Assembly (NCBI RefSeq): GCF_003991355.1 | Contig: NZ_RCSU01000005.1 | Coordinates: 248,001 to 312,000, forward strand | Length of the DNA: 64,000 nt | Source of the DNA: Pseudoflavitalea rhizosphaerae | GTDB taxonomy: Bacteria > Bacteroidota > Bacteroidia > Chitinophagales > Chitinophagaceae | Reading direction: 5' to 3' | Shown: piece by piece, positions 63,870 through 64,000 of the stretch | How the letters are laid out: every line of letters starts with the position of its first letter | How positions within the stretch are numbered: position 1 is the first letter of the stretch | Notes under the pieces: generated by a model | Told to the model about the DNA's origin: nothing | The model's input: the letters and a program-made list of their open reading frames with translations, nothing else | The model's database searches: none | Made by a program: the position numbers and the translations under genes

Positions 63870-64000
63870 TTATTTTGGTAGCACCGGCTGCCGCATTTTC
63901 CAGGGCTCAGCCGTAATGCTGTTGAGATAAGCGATCAGGTCCTGAATTTCATTTTTCGTGAGGTTCAGTTTCTGTAAAAGCGTATCCGTTTTGGGAAAGA
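63870..64000 (-). CDS. Cytochrome c peroxidase-like protein, C-terminal end
   Basis: The minus-strand frame is open from the window end to the TAA at 63872-63870. It reads FPKTDTLLQKLNLTKNEIQD and LIAYLNSITAEPWKM, the typical last helix of a di-heme cytochrome c peroxidase/MauG-type or c-type cytochrome. Most of the gene lies outside the window. Confidence 0.6.
   Translation of the reverse strand, partial: FPKTDTLLQKLNLTKNEIQDLIAYLNSITAEPWKMRQPVLPK

Overview
The window looks like a chromosome segment of a Bacteroidota member, most likely Chitinophagaceae. The evidence is a SusC/SusD pair, ECF sigma factors, Bacteroidetes-type tra genes (TraE, F, G, I, J, K, M, N), RteC, DUF6520-like exported peptides, a secreted protein with a C-terminal T9SS sorting domain, and few Shine-Dalgarno sites. 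By eye, bases 1-54,100 are AT-rich. From about 54,100 to the end the composition is clearly richer in G+C and looks like ordinary chromosome.

Layout. 1-5,865: the 3' part of a SusC-type receptor, its SusD partner, an ECF sigma factor, and long gene-poor gaps with a dispersed palindromic repeat and a decayed minus-strand gene. 5,866-7,314: a protein built of four tandem AraC-like DNA-binding units. 7,775-10,634: a redox/export cassette (MauE/DoxX-like membrane protein, two related Cys-containing exported proteins, a convergent TlpA-like thioredoxin). 11,963-14,936: a second ECF sigma factor, a lipoprotein, two unknown proteins and a LuxR-type regulator. 14,958-25,555: an island bordered by a truncated histidine kinase and a truncated response regulator. 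It carries an IS21 remnant, an HNH fragment, an HNH-STAND-TPR protein split by one amber codon, a ParB-like/D12-methylase pair, a convergent AAA-TOPRIM (OLD-like) ATPase, and a frameshifted ISL3-type insertion sequence. This resembles a defence island.

25,818-53,675: a conjugative element region. RteC is followed by a tra operon (TraE to TraN), a large cruciform-forming inverted repeat, a prim-pol protein, ParB, a MoxR AAA+/metallopeptidase-VWA/DUF3150-like group, and many small accessory genes. Several genes are broken: TraG has a 51-bp palindromic insertion exactly in its Walker A codons, the metallopeptidase-VWA gene has a frameshift plus an amber codon, and a DUF4326 gene has a frameshift in a G run. 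No integrase, relaxase or coupling protein is visible, so the element looks decayed or continues elsewhere.

54,255-64,000: a likely chromosomal block with a CHMI-like isomerase, a MarR regulator divergent from a membrane protein with shared operator-like repeats, an SDR dehydrogenase divergent from an HxlR regulator, an AraC regulator beside an aldehyde dehydrogenase remnant, a T9SS-exported protein, an aminoglycoside-phosphotransferase-like kinase, an MFS exporter, and the end of a cytochrome c peroxidase-like gene.

The best candidate for an undescribed system is the ParB-like/D12 methylase/AAA-TOPRIM trio at 19.5-23.4 kb next to the HNH-STAND-TPR gene. The oddest single structure is the palindromic insertion in traG.
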